Source: Scheffersomyces stipitis CBS 6054 (taxonomy: Eukaryota > Ascomycota > Pichiomycetes > Serinales > Debaryomycetaceae). Taken from it: a stretch of DNA of 64,000 nt. The notes beneath the pieces are model-generated. The model was not told the DNA's origin. It saw only the letters and a program-made list of their open reading frames with translations, and searched no databases. Every line of letters starts with the position of its first letter. Position 1 is the first letter of the stretch. The translations under genes and the position numbers were made by a program. The stretch spans positions 2,604,001-2,668,000 of the forward strand of contig NC_009042.1 of the NCBI RefSeq assembly GCF_000209165.1, in the 5' to 3' direction. Shown piece after piece: positions 30,003-39,958 of the stretch.

Positions 30003-31364
30003 TCATTCTAGCGTGGAAAGAATGTTATTGGCTATCTCGCTTCTGTTCTTGTAGAGAATACCAATGGTTTTCTTTCGTTCTCGAGTATTAATGTCCTTGT
30101 CGTCGTTGTACTCGAGATGCTTGTACTGATCGCATTCGTGTAGTACTTTTTTGATTATTTCTTTCAAGAGAACATGAGAGTGGCTCTTGAAAGTAGCCCC
30201 ATCCCCAATGCCATTCAATAGTGCTTGGAGTCTTCTGGACACCAGAGGACTATTTTCTTGCACAGTTGCTAGCACTACTTCTGTTCTGAACGAAATCCCT
30301 TCGTTTGTCATGGTATATTTATCAAAATAATCATTTTCTTTCAAGAACTCGACATGCTGAGGTTTGAGAAGCGGAATAATGTATGCTGAAATGTCAAGAT
30401 CGTTCCATTTGTTATCATGAGGAATCACGAAACCGTACTCACAAAGCAAGAATTCATTACAATGAGGACCATAACTGAGAAACAATTGGTCGCCTGGCAT
30501 ATATGGTGTGGTGGTACGAACATGGAATCCAGTCGTATCGATGAGAATGCTGCACTCATCATTGCAAGAATGGTTTAGGAAATCGACATATGGTGCCATG
30601 GTGAAGTTATCGGCATTCGTCTTACCCTGAGGAATCGTCATGTAGAGACAACGAGAATTGATACACATCCAGGCCCAAAGAAAAAGGTCGACGGGAATAT
30701 ACTCATCTGCAGAAGATTCACTTAACTTCAAGTCGTCGAGGATTCTCGACACAAGAGCTCTGACAACGACGTAGTCTTCCAAGAATCTTTCGTACACATC
30801 CTCAGCACGCCTCTTGGCCGATTCTGGAAGAAATTGTATGAGCTCTTCCCATTGGTCTACTTGCAAAACTTGCCAAATCAATGGATTTAACAGAAAATCA
30901 GAGATATCTGGAAGCATCTCGAGGAACGGTTTCCAGAACGAGGAGTGTATTCTCTGTCTTTCAAAACATAGATAGAGCGATAGTAGCTGGAACGATGTTA
31001 ATGCCAATAAATCTTGTAGCTCAAGGCTCTTGTATATATTCGTGAACTTATCATTATTATTCGTAGATTCTAAAGGAACGTAAATTCCCAAATAGTAAGG
31101 CTCCTTGAGCTTGATATTTGAGTTGTGTCTTGTAATGTGACTCACTACCGTTGTGAAATTGAGGAGGAACGAATGGGGTATCCGCAAGATCTGTTGGGAT
31201 CTTTTAATGTCATCTTTGGCTGCGATACCTCTTCCACTTTGTTCGAATTGCTTGATTTCTATCTTTGGAGAGATAAACGAATGGGTCGAGGGTTTGAAGG
31301 TTTCATCCTCGGTATTCTTGATCCATTCAAGAAGAGCTTCTGTCCGGTCTTCTATAACTGTCAT
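30003..31364 (-). CDS. SET-domain protein lysine methyltransferase (Rkm/Efm-like)
   Basis: The 453-residue protein has the split SET architecture of plant Rubisco methyltransferase and SETD6 relatives. An N-terminal piece includes EIKQFEQSGRGIAAKDDIK (SET-I start). A helical insert follows. The catalytic half has APYVDFLNHSCNDECS and LFLSYGPHCNEFLLCEYGFV, which supply S-adenosylmethionine and catalytic contacts. A helical substrate-binding C-terminus completes it. Yeast members methylate ribosomal proteins or elongation factor 1A (Rkm1, Rkm2, Efm1). I cannot choose among these from sequence alone. It is tail-to-tail with PAN5, 53 bp apart. Confidence 0.85.
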   Translation of the reverse strand: MTVIEDRTEALLEWIKNTEDETFKPSTHSFISPKIEIKQFEQSGRGIAAKDDIKRSQQILRIPHSFLLNFTTVVSHITRHNSNIKLKEPYYLGIYVPLESTNNNDKFTNIYKSLELQDLLALTSFQLLSLYLCFERQRIHSSFWKPFLEMLPDISDFLLNPLIWQVLQVDQWEELIQFLPESAKRRAEDVYERFLEDYVVVRALVSRILDDLKLSESSADEYIPVDLFLWAWMCINSRCLYMTIPQGKTNADNFTMAPYVDFLNHSCNDECSILIDTTGFHVRTTTPYMPGDQLFLSYGPHCNEFLLCEYGFVIPHDNKWNDLDISAYIIPLLKPQHVEFLKENDYFDKYTMTNEGISFRTEVVLATVQENSPLVSRRLQALLNGIGDGATFKSHSHVLLKEIIKKVLHECDQYKHLEYNDDKDINTRERKKTIGILYKNRSEIANNILSTLE

Positions 31365-31615
31365 TGCTACTTTGTGGCGATAGTGGAAAAGAGTGGAGTA
31401 GAAATACAGCTACTGTGGTTTCTCAATTTTTCACTTCTCACAAGCATCGCAGTACGTATCGATTATTTGCGTTTAACTACCACAGTCTACATTTTCTTGA
31501 ATATTAAAGAAGTACTTTTAACGCTACGGGCTGTTGATGTCTACAATCATCCAACGTTGGTGTTGGGATGTTCATACTATTAGCAAAATATTAGCATATA
31601 TGTTCATTAGTCGTT

Positions 31616-32140
31616 CTAAAAGAGATTAAGCGTCAACGAGGTGGAAACAGACTTGGAATCCACGGCATTCTTGAACTCTTCGAAACTCAACTTGCCATCA
31701 CCGTCTTTATCGGCCTCCATCATGGTCTTGTCGACTATCTGTTGCAATTCGCCTTCTTGCAAGTTCTTCCCCACCATCATCTTCATGACAATGAATAACT
31801 CTCCATTGCCAATGAACCCGTCTCTATCAATGTCGTATATCTTGAATGCAAACTTCAACTTGTCGACCTTAGATGTCTTTCCGCTGAAGGCAGACAACCC
31901 AGTGATGAACTCCTGGAAATCAATGGTGCCATCTCCATCCTCATCAAACACATCCATCAATCTTGTGGCTAAGGGATTGGACGAAATCCCCGGTATAGAT
32001 AAGAACTCGTTTTTGTCTATGGTTCCCGAGCCGTCTTTGTCGAGCTTCATGAATCGTTTTCTCAAACGGTCGATTTCTTCTCTGTCGAAGTTGGTGCCCT
32101 CCATGAGGGAATCCATGATCTTGGACGAGGCCACACCCAT
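31616..32140 (-). CDS. CNB1: Calcineurin regulatory subunit B
   Basis: Ca2+-binding subunit of the phosphatase calcineurin, acting in calcium, cation and azole stress responses through Crz1. It has MG at the start (N-myristoylation site, MGVASSK) and four EF-hands: [39 protein letters not shown] and [13 protein letters not shown], each with Asp at position 1 and Glu (or equivalent) at 12. The 174 residues match yeast Cnb1 (175). The S. cerevisiae gene has an intron near the start; here the frame is continuous and no splice signal is needed. Confidence 0.97.
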   Translation of the reverse strand: MGVASSKIMDSLMEGTNFDREEIDRLRKRFMKLDKDGSGTIDKNEFLSIPGISSNPLATRLMDVFDEDGDGTIDFQEFITGLSAFSGKTSKVDKLKFAFKIYDIDRDGFIGNGELFIVMKMMVGKNLQEGELQQIVDKTMMEADKDGDGKLSFEEFKNAVDSKSVSTSLTLNLF

Positions 32141-32537
32141 GTTGTTAACTAGATGTGGGTATAGGTAGAAGTGGAATGTATGGATGAATTTGGATATTTA
32201 CACGTATTTACAATGAAATTCAAGCAAAAGTGTTTGAAAAGTGAAGGATATGTGAATGATATGTGAAATTCATCTGTATCAAAAGTATCACTACAATTAA
32301 AGATAACTAGGCACCTCCAGAAAGTGCACAGAATTAGTGCGCTATTGTAAGAACTGTATTTAAGACGCGGAACCAGCTGTTTTACTCAGTCTTCTCGTCA
32401 TCTGACTTCCGTCACATGATGTACGCCCATATTCATAAATCCATACCAAACATCCGCATTTAGGCTAAACGTGAAAATCGCCGGTCCACTCTACTCTTAT
32501 GCCCCAGGCTATATGGACGTGAACATCCTGAGCCGTC
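32141..32537. other. Divergent promoter region CNB1/PAN3
   Basis: 397 bp shared by CNB1 (minus) and PAN3 (plus). No distinct motif was recognised and no extra gene is seen. Confidence 0.4.
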
Positions 32538-34634
32538 ATGAATCTCAATTTGGACAGCGCGAAGGACACGCTCTGCAAGAACATCCTTATCTACGGGTAC
32601 TGCAAGTTCGAGAACAAGGGATGCGCATTTAGTCACCACAAGCCGTCTGGAAAAGGTAATCCTAACAACTCTAACACTAATAACAACAACACTAATACTA
32701 GTAGCAATAATACTAATAACGCTGCTGGTACTAATAACAACATCAACAGTAACACTCTCAACAATACCGCTAATAACATCGGCAACAATAGCAATGTTGG
32801 CCAGCCTCCTGTATCCGCCAGTTCGTCTTCTGGTTATTCTGGAAACAGCTCTCCTGCTGAGGCCAAACGTAAATTCAACTTGAACACACCTTCTTTTCAA
32901 CCGTCAAACGTCCAAAACATCACCAGCAAGTTTGCAGCGTTGTCTCCCAAAGTCAAGGAGATACCAGTATTTGTTCCTTCTGGTGGATCAGGTCCTGTAG
33001 GTTCTGTGGGTTCTGGCTCCGTAGCTTTGGGTCTGACCAGCTCTGTAGGAGGAGCAGCAAATACTCCAAATAATGGAGCTGATGCCAACGAGTTACTTTC
33101 CCAGAAGAAATTCAATGCTCTGACGCCGTCGTTTATGCCTGCGGGCTTTGGTTCCGAGTATCCTTCTAGTCCCAATACTTCTGGTGCGGGACAGCCTCCT
33201 AACCCGTATTTGACTGGAAACGGCCACCCAGCATCTATGGCCCAGTCTTCTGGTGCTGACGTCTACTACCAGCAACAGGCAGCTTCGTATCCATTGCAGT
33301 ACCATCTCTATGCGCCAGCTCCTCCACCTCGTTTGACAATTCCGTTGCCTCCACATGAAACTAACGCCAATCTGATGTTTATTCCAAACGATTTACGTGA
33401 AACATTGCAGAAGAAGAACGAAGCCACGCTCCAGACGTTGCCTCGTTCCAATTTGCCGGAACATATCAACATCTACCACTCGTTGGTTCCCATAGACAAG
33501 AGCTACGACCCCAAGTCCAAGGTGTGGGACGTGCCTTCATCGCTCTATAAGGTATTTTCCAGTGTAGATGGCAACCCGTATGCCTTGCGTAAAATCGAAC
33601 TCAACTTCCCCATAATCAACGAGGCTCCGTTCAAGACGATCAAGAAGTGGAGATCAGTCAAAAATGCCAATGTTACTCAGTTACAAGAAGCTTTCACCAG
33701 TATGGCGTTCGGCAAGTCGTGTTTGGTGGTTGTGTACGATTACTTCCCTAATTCTAGTACGTTGATCGACCACCACAAACGAATCGGTACACGTACTGAA
33801 CCCATAACTGAAGACTTATTATGGAACTATCTCGTACAATTAGTCAACGCGTTGATGGCCATCCACGCCAAGGGATTGGCTGCTAGATCGGCGTTGGACT
33901 TGACCAAGATCATTGTTACCAACAAGAACAGAATCAGATTATCCAACTTGGCTATCAGCGACATCTTAAACTTCGAGAAAGACGAAGAAGAAATCTCCAA
34001 GTCAAACCGATACTTCCAGGGTTTACAGAGAGAAGACATCAAAAAATTGGGAAGGATTTTGTTATCCTTGAGTACCTTGACGATTCCGAACACTTTGAGA
34101 AACAATGATACTGGTGAACTCTTGCGTCACTTGAAAACTTCGTCGACCATCAGCTTCAGTGACGAGTTTATTCAGGTGTTGACGGTTTTGAACGAAGATA
34201 CCGTTGAGTTTGATCTTGACAGATTCAGCCAAAGATACTTGACCACGAGATTATTCAGCACAATAAATAATTTGGAAGATTCGACCGATTTCATGGAGTC
34301 GCAGATCACTACGGAGTTGGAAAACGCCCGCTTGTTCAGATTACTTACCAAGTTAAACTTCATCATAGATAGACCCGAGGCTAAGGACTGGACGGAAAAC
34401 AGCAATAAGTACATCATCAAGTTGTTCCGCGATTACATCTTTTTTCAGCACGACGAGTATGGCAAGCCGGTAGTGGACTTGTCGCGGGTGTTGACGAACT
34501 TGAACAAGTTGGACGCTGGGATAGACGAGAAGTTTTTGTTGGTCAGTAGAGACGAGAAGAACTGTATAATTGTGAGTTATAAGGAAATCAGGGACACTAT
34601 CGACTCGGTGTTTAGGAACCTTACAAGGGATTAG
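32538..34634 (+). CDS. PAN3: PAN2-PAN3 deadenylase regulatory subunit
   Basis: Dimeric adaptor that recruits the Pan2 nuclease to poly(A)-Pab1 for first-phase deadenylation. Residues 13-33 form a CCCH zinc finger (Cys13, Cys22, Cys29, His33: C-X8-C-X6-C-X3-H). An Asn/Thr-rich tract (about 43-85) comes from AAC/AAT-type repeats and is likely length-variable. FNLNTPSFQP and NALTPSFMP resemble PAM2-type Pab1-binding motifs. A pseudokinase domain (about 290-560), with WDVPSSLYKVFSSVDG and AARSALDLTKI lacking a normal HRD/DFG pair, is followed by the coiled coil and the C-terminal knob (NKLDAGIDEKFLLVSRDEKN). The length is 698 residues. Confidence 0.95.
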   Translation: MNLNLDSAKDTLCKNILIYGYCKFENKGCAFSHHKPSGKGNPNNSNTNNNNTNTSSNNTNNAAGTNNNINSNTLNNTANNIGNNSNVGQPPVSASSSSGYSGNSSPAEAKRKFNLNTPSFQPSNVQNITSKFAALSPKVKEIPVFVPSGGSGPVGSVGSGSVALGLTSSVGGAANTPNNGADANELLSQKKFNALTPSFMPAGFGSEYPSSPNTSGAGQPPNPYLTGNGHPASMAQSSGADVYYQQQAASYPLQYHLYAPAPPPRLTIPLPPHETNANLMFIPNDLRETLQKKNEATLQTLPRSNLPEHINIYHSLVPIDKSYDPKSKVWDVPSSLYKVFSSVDGNPYALRKIELNFPIINEAPFKTIKKWRSVKNANVTQLQEAFTSMAFGKSCLVVVYDYFPNSSTLIDHHKRIGTRTEPITEDLLWNYLVQLVNALMAIHAKGLAARSALDLTKIIVTNKNRIRLSNLAISDILNFEKDEEEISKSNRYFQGLQREDIKKLGRILLSLSTLTIPNTLRNNDTGELLRHLKTSSTISFSDEFIQVLTVLNEDTVEFDLDRFSQRYLTTRLFSTINNLEDSTDFMESQITTELENARLFRLLTKLNFIIDRPEAKDWTENSNKYIIKLFRDYIFFQHDEYGKPVVDLSRVLTNLNKLDAGIDEKFLLVSRDEKNCIIVSYKEIRDTIDSVFRNLTRD

Positions 34635-35371
34635 CGATACATCGCATGTACATTACTAATATACGAACAGTCGTAGAGGGGTGTAGAGAATGTAGTATGT
34701 TGTCAGCTCTTAATATAGGCACTAGAATTGGGAATTACAGACTGACATAATAGTTACTGCAAGATTGCGAAATTGCTACTCTATTGTGTCTAATTCTCCA
34801 TTGTACGACACGAAAAATACGAGAATTATTCCCAAATAGCAGCAGATTGCCCAGCATTTGCAAGTCAGTGGTGGCAAACCTGCTGCTATTCGACGTATCA
34901 GTCATTTTGCGGCAATCGAGCAAAAGAAACCAAAGGTATAAGGCGATTTCTCGCAACCATAAAAATCCGGCATCCTGGAGATGACATAGTGTAAATTCGA
35001 AGAATTATTCCGGTATGACGGAACCGATGCCGGCCGAACGCAAGTGAAGTTTAGGACGGCAGAAAGAAGTTACTCATTCTGCCGAGCTGCGATATAGGAG
35101 TAGGTTAGAGAAGTGTCATGACCCTAATTTTTGAACGAACTGTAGAATGGGGATGAGTTGGTGCTGTTTGAGATGATGCCAATCCAGGCGAGCCAAATAC
35201 GTAATCACTTACCAGCGTCGGAGCGAACGCGGCAAGATGACAAGAACCATTTTGACAGAGTGAGTAATCTCGACCTCACTCCATTTCAACCAATTCAGTC
35301 ATATCTCCATATTCTCAGTAAACTAGTACTGGATTATAGAAACTCACGTGACGCAACCACCTTCATCTCAT

Positions 35372-35378
35372 TGACTCA
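35372..35378. promoter_or_regulatory. Gcn4-type site TGACTCA
   Basis: A perfect Gcn4/AP-1 heptamer, about 90 bp upstream of a TATATAAG box. In S. cerevisiae and C. albicans, PCL5 is induced by Gcn4, so the site supports both the regulatory link and the gene call. Confidence 0.5.
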
Positions 35379-35465
35379 TCTGCCACCGCGAAAAAGCAAT
35401 GACTGATAAGAATGGACGCACTGCCTGCAGGCGGTGGTGAGCAATTCCATCTCCTGTGGCCCCAC

Positions 35466-35473
35466 TATATAAG
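35466..35473 (+). promoter_or_regulatory. TATA box of the PCL5-like gene
   Basis: TATATAAG in a GC-richer context, the best TATA match in this intergenic region. It would place transcription starts near 35500-35580 and imply a leader of roughly 600-700 nt. Confidence 0.45.
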
Positions 35474-36016
35474 CGGCACCAATCCACAGATAACAAAACA
35501 CAGCTTATTATTCTCCAGGTTCCCTTCTCTGTTAGCCATCACTATTGAGTTGTTACCATCCGTTTATCTGTTTTGCCTGTTGTCGACGTGTGAAATATTC
35601 TAAATTCTTTTCACCCGTGTTTTTATCGCTTTGTTAGCTGTTATCATTCTTCATTCTATTATTATTTGTTAGTCGGTTTCAGTTTGGTTTCTATTATCTG
35701 TTGATTGTAGAATAACTGTCTTTGGGTTATATTATTGTTTGTGTGTGTTCTTCTAGTTGGTCTGAGAACTAGTCACACCGTTTGGGTCACAGTCTTGCTT
35801 GCTGTGTTGTTATCATCTAGATAGGAGTTCATTTGCTTTTATCCTTATTCACATTTCAGGGTTAGTTTCATTACTTTACTTCTGTGAGTTCTAACTGGCT
35901 TTAGAGCTCGATATTCACTTACCGACATCCACCAAGTGTTCGTCCATATCATCAACGTCCTTTCCACATTGTCTTACTTTTGATTTAATCTTATTATTCC
36001 TTCCAGTATATCCATC

Positions 36017-36040
36017 ATGGTTTCCCAAGTTATTGTCTAG
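36017..36040 (+). promoter_or_regulatory. Leader uORF 1 (7 codons)
   Basis: ATG at 36017, product MVSQVIV, stop at 36040. One of only two ATGs between the TATA box and the cyclin start. Whether it is transcribed and translated is unknown. Confidence 0.35.
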
Positions 36041-36109
36041 ATATTTCCTGTTCAAAGGTATATTTTGTTTGTAATAGGTCTACTTTTTGAAGTGTTTCCT
36101 ATTAGATCT

Positions 36110-36157
36110 ATGTTTATCGAATTTGTCTACTACTGTTTTATTCTTTCCCTGTATTAG
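36110..36157 (+). promoter_or_regulatory. Leader uORF 2 (15 codons)
   Basis: ATG at 36110, product MFIEFVYYCFILSLY, stop at 36157, 46 nt before the main start. Together with uORF 1 it could mediate translational control. Confidence 0.35.
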
Positions 36158-36203
36158 TCTTGCTTGTTGAGCAATACTTTATATAACTTGCAAAAGATCA
36201 AAT

Positions 36204-37145
36204 ATGGCTTTGCAGTCTCCAGTGTCCCCAGGTAATGTGGGCACTTCCAACCTTGATCTTCCTTCCCAGGAATCAAGTTCGGTTACCTTATTAACCCCTC
36301 CACCTACTTCCTCGTCTTCTCCTATCAACAGAAAGGAAAACTTGTCTCCAAATCATTTCAAGTACTATACCAACCACTTGAACAAGACACAATTCAACCT
36401 TATCTTGATTAATTGTTCAATCAACTTAATGAAGACTTTATATAAGGACTCTGTCGACGAGAAAGACTTGCGATTCTTCATTATTGAAGTCTTGAGAAGA
36501 TCAAAGACTTCTATCCAGTCTTTGCAATTGGCATGTTATTACATGTTTAAACTTGTAAAGGACGAGAAAGATGTCGCATCTGATGTCCATTTAAAAGATT
36601 ACAAAAAATTATTCTTGGGTTTGGTCATTCTTTCTCTGAAATTCAACCAGGATTGCAATTATTCGTTCAAAACTTGGTTAAAGATCTGTGGCATCAAGGA
36701 AGACGATCAAAAGAGTAATTTGAAGACTCTTAGAGAAGTCGAAATTAAGTGCTTAGGCTTGTTGAACTACGAGCTTTACCTCAACGGTTTGGCATACGAA
36801 AACTGGTGCAACATTCTCATCATATATGGCTATGACTTTATCAGTTACCAAATTGTCAACAGCCGCAACCATGACGAGAATGAAATTCACTGGGAATCCA
36901 ACGATGCTTCCATTTCCAACAAGTTGAAAAAATGGAAGGGATTCTTTGGTCAACTTTCCATCAACAATTTGAGTGTTGTTAAAATCAATTTCAACAACTA
37001 TTATGCAAATCAGATGGATAGGAAGATCTTCATTGATGCCAAGAAGGCACCTGTGTCTCTCTTTTCTTCTGGATCTAGAAAGAGAAGTTGTGGAGGAAAT
37101 GCTGATGCTTTCGACTTTGGTACAAATAAGAAGGTAAAGGCTTAG
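36204..37145 (+). CDS. PCL5: Pho85-type cyclin, Pcl5-like
   Basis: Partner of the Pho85 kinase; Pcl5 in yeast targets Gcn4 for degradation. The cyclin-box region (about 60-190) includes FIIEVLRRSKTSIQSLQLA, CYYMFKLV, FLGLVILSLKFNQD, YSFKTWLKICGI and EVEIKCLGLLNYELYL, the Pcl pattern ending in L-N-Y-E-L. The C-terminus (SRKRSCGGNADAFDFG, KKVKA) is basic and resembles the KRPRESDND/KQIK tail of S. cerevisiae Pcl5. The product is 313 residues against 229 in S. cerevisiae. Assignment to Pcl5 rather than Pcl1/2/9 or Clg1 rests on this tail and the upstream Gcn4-type site. Confidence 0.68.
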   Translation: MALQSPVSPGNVGTSNLDLPSQESSSVTLLTPPPTSSSSPINRKENLSPNHFKYYTNHLNKTQFNLILINCSINLMKTLYKDSVDEKDLRFFIIEVLRRSKTSIQSLQLACYYMFKLVKDEKDVASDVHLKDYKKLFLGLVILSLKFNQDCNYSFKTWLKICGIKEDDQKSNLKTLREVEIKCLGLLNYELYLNGLAYENWCNILIIYGYDFISYQIVNSRNHDENEIHWESNDASISNKLKKWKGFFGQLSINNLSVVKINFNNYYANQMDRKIFIDAKKAPVSLFSSGSRKRSCGGNADAFDFGTNKKVKA

Positions 37146-37222
37146 AATTCATATATATGTAAACTATTTAAAAGGAAATTTTCTATTTACATACTCTTAC
37201 AACATACTCTTACAAAATGTGG

Positions 37223-38764
37223 TTAAACTATGTACAAGCATCCGTCATTACCCCATCTGCCTCTAACATTAATTAAGGGCATAAAACCATCATTAGCTTT
37301 CATTATATTTTTATTCTGCTCGATCTGGTCGGATCTATTGACAACCTTGTTAGTTGACTTGCCTATTGAGTAGCCTCTAACGCTCAACTTTCCTTCACTC
37401 TTGTCTGATACCTCTGTGAGCTTAAGTTCCAATGACTGCGATATACATCCCCAAGACTTTACGCTTGCTATCAGGAAATACCTATAGTCGTAGAAGTCTG
37501 TAAGGATAATTGGGCCGATAATGTTATAGTACCCGAATTCCATCACCAATCGCGAAGAAAGATAGCATCTAAACTCGTTCAATTGAGCAGGAGAGAATAT
37601 ACGAGGATTGGTAATTCCATTATTTACATATACCAATCTTAACTTTGAATCGGGATTTATAAATGTTGATTTGGAGAACTTTCCTTTGGAAAGGAACTTC
37701 AACGTTTGGTTTGCAACGAACTTTTTGTACCAATTCAAATTTAATCCCAGTTTCAACTTTTCAAGCGATAGGTCTTGGAGTTCCTTTTCGTTGAGAGCAA
37801 GAATAGTAGGCTCGTGTGAGAGGATATTGTTCCAGGATAACGAGGAATTTTCAGTCAATACCACCAATTGAGCAGTTGTGATGAAACTGAGTAATATCTT
37901 ATTCAATTGGTTTGTAATGGCATCGTTAGATCGTTTAGATGATTGTACTACAACAATCTTGTCATCGTGGTTGATTTCCTTGGACAAGGGCAAGTGTTTA
38001 ATAGTCGATGCCAAGGAACTGATGATGTTCAATTGAGTGAACTCGACAGTTGAAAGCACAGAACTGTTCAACTTTCTTGTGATCTTCAATGCGATTCCCT
38101 TGTCTTTTTCGTAGGTGTATTCGTTGACAAATTCGTTAAGCTCGTCTGTTGATTCGATGTCATATACCGATTGGTCTTCGTAGTTGAAGTACGACTGTGG
38201 AGTGAACTTCTGGAGGTCGCTATTGTTGACAATGAACAATCCTTCATCAGTATCCTGTAAATTAGCATGGTCATCATAGAGTTCGATAGTTATCTGGTTC
38301 ACCATGGCGCTGATGACTGCTATCAAGATATCGAAGTTGTCGATGAAGCGATTCAAATTGATGCGTACAACCTTCACCTTATTAGAGGTTAAGTAGCGAC
38401 TGAATTGGGAAATCTTGTAGTTCAACTGGATGATAGGTTGGAACTCGTTATCGATGGTGATGCCTGAACCACGCAGTTTCGATGCGTATTTGGTGATGAT
38501 TTCCCAGACGTCGCAAAGGTTGCCGTGGCGAAGTTTGTAGTGGTCGTAGCGAATGTCCAAGCCTATGCGGAGGCCGTTTGCATACGCGATTTTATTGGAC
38601 TTGTAGATGGCTGATTCATTAGCAAGCCTGGTAGAGTCAACTGTCGACTGTTCGTTAAGATAGAGCTCGTTTACATCTTTTGTTGCATGGATGTACTGGT
38701 TGTAGAGGTAGTTGATGGCGAGAGCCGCAGCCACCGTGATGAGAACGGTCTCCAAATCGGCCAT
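37223..38764 (-). CDS. Membrane-anchored acyl-CoA-synthetase-like pseudoenzyme
   Basis: The product is 513 residues from the ATG at 38764 (an ATG at 38785 would add seven). It starts with a hydrophobic helix (LETVLITVAAALAINYLY). Landmarks follow the order of long-chain acyl-CoA synthetases. STVEFTQLNIISSLAS corresponds to the KGVVLTHxNIVS segment. SHEPTILAL corresponds to the PT motif. GPIILTDFYDYRYF then SQSLELKLTEVSDKSEGKLSVRGYSIGK match the LE-KLV...GE-L-RG region. MPLINVRGRWGNDGCLYIV replaces GWFxTGDxGxWxxDGxLxII. The Thr/Ser/Gly-rich ATP loop and the GD catalytic Asp are missing, and the protein stops before the mobile C-terminal domain. It is probably inactive. Confidence 0.6.
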   Translation of the reverse strand: MADLETVLITVAAALAINYLYNQYIHATKDVNELYLNEQSTVDSTRLANESAIYKSNKIAYANGLRIGLDIRYDHYKLRHGNLCDVWEIITKYASKLRGSGITIDNEFQPIIQLNYKISQFSRYLTSNKVKVVRINLNRFIDNFDILIAVISAMVNQITIELYDDHANLQDTDEGLFIVNNSDLQKFTPQSYFNYEDQSVYDIESTDELNEFVNEYTYEKDKGIALKITRKLNSSVLSTVEFTQLNIISSLASTIKHLPLSKEINHDDKIVVVQSSKRSNDAITNQLNKILLSFITTAQLVVLTENSSLSWNNILSHEPTILALNEKELQDLSLEKLKLGLNLNWYKKFVANQTLKFLSKGKFSKSTFINPDSKLRLVYVNNGITNPRIFSPAQLNEFRCYLSSRLVMEFGYYNIIGPIILTDFYDYRYFLIASVKSWGCISQSLELKLTEVSDKSEGKLSVRGYSIGKSTNKVVNRSDQIEQNKNIMKANDGFMPLINVRGRWGNDGCLYIV

Positions 38765-39958
38765 GGTAGCAGAGTTTTGGAGCAATTGAAAACTGAGAAT
38801 TACGCAATTGACTGAAAAATGGGCTCAATGGGGGAAGGAAAACGTATAGAAAAGAAGAAAGTTGAGGAAAAGAAGAACAGAATTCAGAAAGAAGACGTAT
38901 AAGAATAACAAGCTCGATAGACTCCAGATATCATGTGAGGTATACGAAGTATTATACGACCCAAAGTGGATAAGATGGAGATTTATTTTTGTATATAATT
39001 TATATTTAGACCGAGCTGGCCGGTGCTGGGGAGCAAAATTACGTGTTTTTAGCGCGTGTCTTTTCACGCACTTCGGCGGCTGTCGGCAGAAATGGTGCTG
39101 CAGCCCTGCTAATACCGAATGGTTGCTGGAGAGCTGGGGCAGAGGCTTGGGGCAGAGGCTTGGACCAGGTATTGTTATTGGCCAATGTGGGACTCGGCCG
39201 AGCATGCGGAGCTTTCCTGTCAAGAGATTTCAGACCAAGGAAAGAGGAGGGGAGGGAAGGGAAGAGTTTGCAGAGATACAAGAGATAGTGGCGGAGTTTT
39301 GGAGTTGTGCAATGTACGGAATGGTGAGAGAAGAAGTGAAGATCTCTTGCGACTGAGTGGCCGAAGATACTGAGGAAGAAAACCGGAACCTGAAATGGAA
39401 AACAAGCTTATCGAAAACGGTGCTGATAATGCAACGATTAATATTTAGTGAAAGTTAAATATGACGATGAAATTAAGTAATGACAATTGGAAACGGTTTG
39501 GAGCACATTCCTCGTTGGTGAGCTTCTGGATTACATCACTGTAATCTGAAGTGGTATACTGAGTCTGTCGCTAATTGAGAGAGATTCTCGCGCAAGTAAT
39601 TTTCTCAGGTACAAACTCTGTCCCACAGTGCACTCTATGTGTTTATCGTAAACCTCTATCTAATAGTTTGAGCTATTGAACTGTAATGCCAGCGTATCGG
39701 CACAATCGTAATAGAATCCTATCCTAATCTTCATACTATTCATACTATCATAATACCTGGCACCTTCATTAAAAAGTTTACTGTCCGGTGGTGTTCAACT
39801 CCCAACTTCTCCTTCACACAGCACTTTTTTTACGATTTGGCAGGTAGCACTATCAACCAACCTGAAATGTTCGCTTGCATCAACACGAATCTTTTTTCTG
39901 TACCTTTTTTTCACACCTCCGTCCACTGTAGAAGCCTGTTTGCTCCATTCTCTACGTC
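38765..39958. other. Divergent promoter region, acyl-CoA-synthetase-like gene/CDC1
   Basis: About 1.2 kb. A locally GC-rich block (about 39010-39300) yields overlapping frames of 80-164 codons on both strands with no domain. It contains a direct repeat of about 15 bp (GGGGCAGAGGCTTGG, near 39136-39165). No other feature is seen. Confidence 0.4.

Larger units (their letters stand above)
34635..36203. other. Long promoter and leader region of the PCL5-like gene
   Basis: About 1.57 kb. It holds CACGTG at 35345-35350, TGACTCA at 35372-35378, a TATATAAG box at 35466-35473 and then about 700 bp of T-rich sequence with only two ATGs before the cyclin start. Frames at 35158-35406 and 35412-35603 have no domain. 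Confidence 0.5.

Noticed and set aside
38862..39356. 164-codon frame in the GC-rich island
   Set aside because: Overlapping frames exist on both strands, amino-acid use is odd (Trp, Cys and Gly rich), no domain; explained by local GC content.
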